Assembly (NCBI GenBank): GCA_964415045.1
Contig: CAYPZL010000253.1
Location: 1-6,677, forward strand
Source of the DNA: CAYPZL01 sp964415045
GTDB lineage: Bacteria > Planctomycetota > Phycisphaerae > Sedimentisphaerales > Anaerobacaceae
Length of the DNA stretch: 6,677 nucleotides
Direction of reading: 5' to 3'
Shown here: piece after piece, positions 5,926 through 6,677 of the stretch
Numbering within the stretch: position 1 is the stretch's first letter
Layout: each line of letters starts with the position of its first letter
Notes under the pieces: generated by a model
What the model was told of the DNA's origin: nothing
The model's database searches: none
What the model saw: the letters and a program-made list of their open reading frames with translations, nothing else
Program-made: the position numbers and the translations under genes

Positions 5926-6525
5926 TTATTTCATTATCCCCAGGCGGACTCCCGGCACGGGTCCCTGCGGATAGCAATTCATCTCGACGGCCGGGCTGTC
6001 AGCGGGCACGCGGAGGTCCAGGCCGGAGAATCCTTCAACGCGGAACTCCGCCATCCGGCTCTGCGCAGCCAGCGATAGCTCCCCCTGCACCTGCTTGAGG
6101 CTCTCATAGCGTTCGTGTCTCTTCCAGGGGACGCCCCAGTGGAAGAGGCCCTGGCCGGGGTGCGTGTGGTGCTCGTTCCAGCCCACGAACTTGTGAGGCC
6201 AGGACGTGCTGTAGACCGGCTGGTCACCATCGAGCTTCGTCCACTTCGTCAGGTGGTCGGCGCCCGTGAGGATCACGTACTCGCCCTCGGCTGCTTCCAG
6301 CGAGATCGGGGCGCCCGCCGAGCCGCTTCGCTCGACAGTTAATTCCTCCCGGTACACCCCGCCGTGGATGATGATCCGATCTCCGGCACGAACGCCGGCG
6401 AGAGCCGCGCCAATCGTGCGCTTTTGATTGCTCGGGTCTATCCCCGAAAGCTCGCGCTGCGAGACATGCCGAACGCGCGCGTGGCCCCTGACGCAGACCA
6501 GCATGACAACAGCGAAGACGCACAA
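5926..6525 (-). CDS. Short secreted right-handed beta-helix-type protein, possibly internally deleted
   Basis: The N-terminal half carries features of parallel beta-helix (pectate-lyase-like, DUF1565-type) surface proteins: TIGAAL (37-42), GDRIIIHGGVYREELTV (48-64), then SLEAAEGEYVILTGAD (75-90) and WPHKF (109-113). A hydrophobic export segment is present near residues 1-12, with a possible cut after RGHA (13-16). Such proteins usually bind or cleave polysaccharide and run to several hundred residues with many coils. This one ends at 199 and shows few coils; its last 40 residues (PADSPAVEM, YPQGPVPGVRLG) read like the terminal segment of a longer member. I infer an in-frame internal loss at about residues 135-150. 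The start is uncertain: 6525 is a TTG with poor ribosome site, the first ATG (6504) would cut the export segment, and the frame stays open upstream to a TGA near 6612. A hairpin follows the stop. Confidence 0.55.
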   Translation of the reverse strand: MCVFAVVMLVCVRGHARVRHVSQRELSGIDPSNQKRTIGAALAGVRAGDRIIIHGGVYREELTVERSGSAGAPISLEAAEGEYVILTGADHLTKWTKLDGDQPVYSTSWPHKFVGWNEHHTHPGQGLFHWGVPWKRHERYESLKQVQGELSLAAQSRMAEFRVEGFSGLDLRVPADSPAVEMNCYPQGPVPGVRLGIMK

Positions 6526-6677
6526 AACGAGCTTTTGGCCGACGAGACGTGCCGGTTGCGCGGGGTTTCCGAACCGATTCTTCCACCAGAGCCCGAATCG
6601 GGCCCGTCAAGGTGAAACATACTTCTCAAGTTGACTGACTTTTTCGATTGGTCTGGGGCGTGGGGAACAGGATTGAC

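Noticed and set aside
6526..6677. Search for a promoter or a further gene at the right edge
   Set aside because: TATGTT-like and TTGA-like words occur on the minus strand but never at proper spacing; apart from the open frame extending upstream of 6525, nothing is supported.

Overview
The window is GC-rich DNA with bacterial gene structure: Shine-Dalgarno sites, short spacers and overlapping genes. Secreted SGNH-hydrolase, AIM6-type phosphodiesterase and beta-helix proteins next to a MacB-type exporter would fit an environmental bacterium such as a planctomycete. No taxonomic marker gene is present, so this placement is only an inference.

Layout. Positions 101-2483 carry three minus-strand genes. 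In transcription order they are a secreted SGNH/GDSL hydrolase (2483-1182), a small three-helix membrane protein (1087-671) and a SlyD-like FKBP prolyl isomerase (535-101). A near-perfect inverted repeat lies just upstream of the FKBP gene. A 197-bp divergent spacer (2484-2680) separates this block from a plus-strand cluster: a secreted AIM6/GDPD-type phosphodiesterase (2681-3493), an ABC ATPase (3483-4181, 11-nt overlap) and a MacB/FtsX-type permease (4184-5566, 2-nt gap). The end of the window (5579-6525, minus strand) looks eroded. It holds a beta-helix protein that seems too short for its family, a hairpin after its stop, and a coding remnant that has a good Shine-Dalgarno site but no start codon and whose 3' end runs into a dispersed-type repeat.

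How the genes work together. The overlap and tight spacing from 2681 to 5566 indicate one operon. The ATPase and permease should form a type VII (MacB/LolCDE-like) transporter. The co-translated exported phosphodiesterase suggests a link to lipid, phosphodiester or envelope substrates, but no adaptor (MacA-like) or outer-membrane partner is in the window and the substrate cannot be read from sequence. The SGNH hydrolase is a likely secreted or periplasmic esterase. It appears to be transcribed from a promoter whose spacing predicts a leaderless mRNA.

I see no CRISPR array, tRNA, rRNA, transposase, phage gene or convincing new defence system. The points most worth a second look are the phosphodiesterase-ABC operon, the leaderless-type promoter, the inverted repeat before the FKBP gene and the decayed region 5579-6611.
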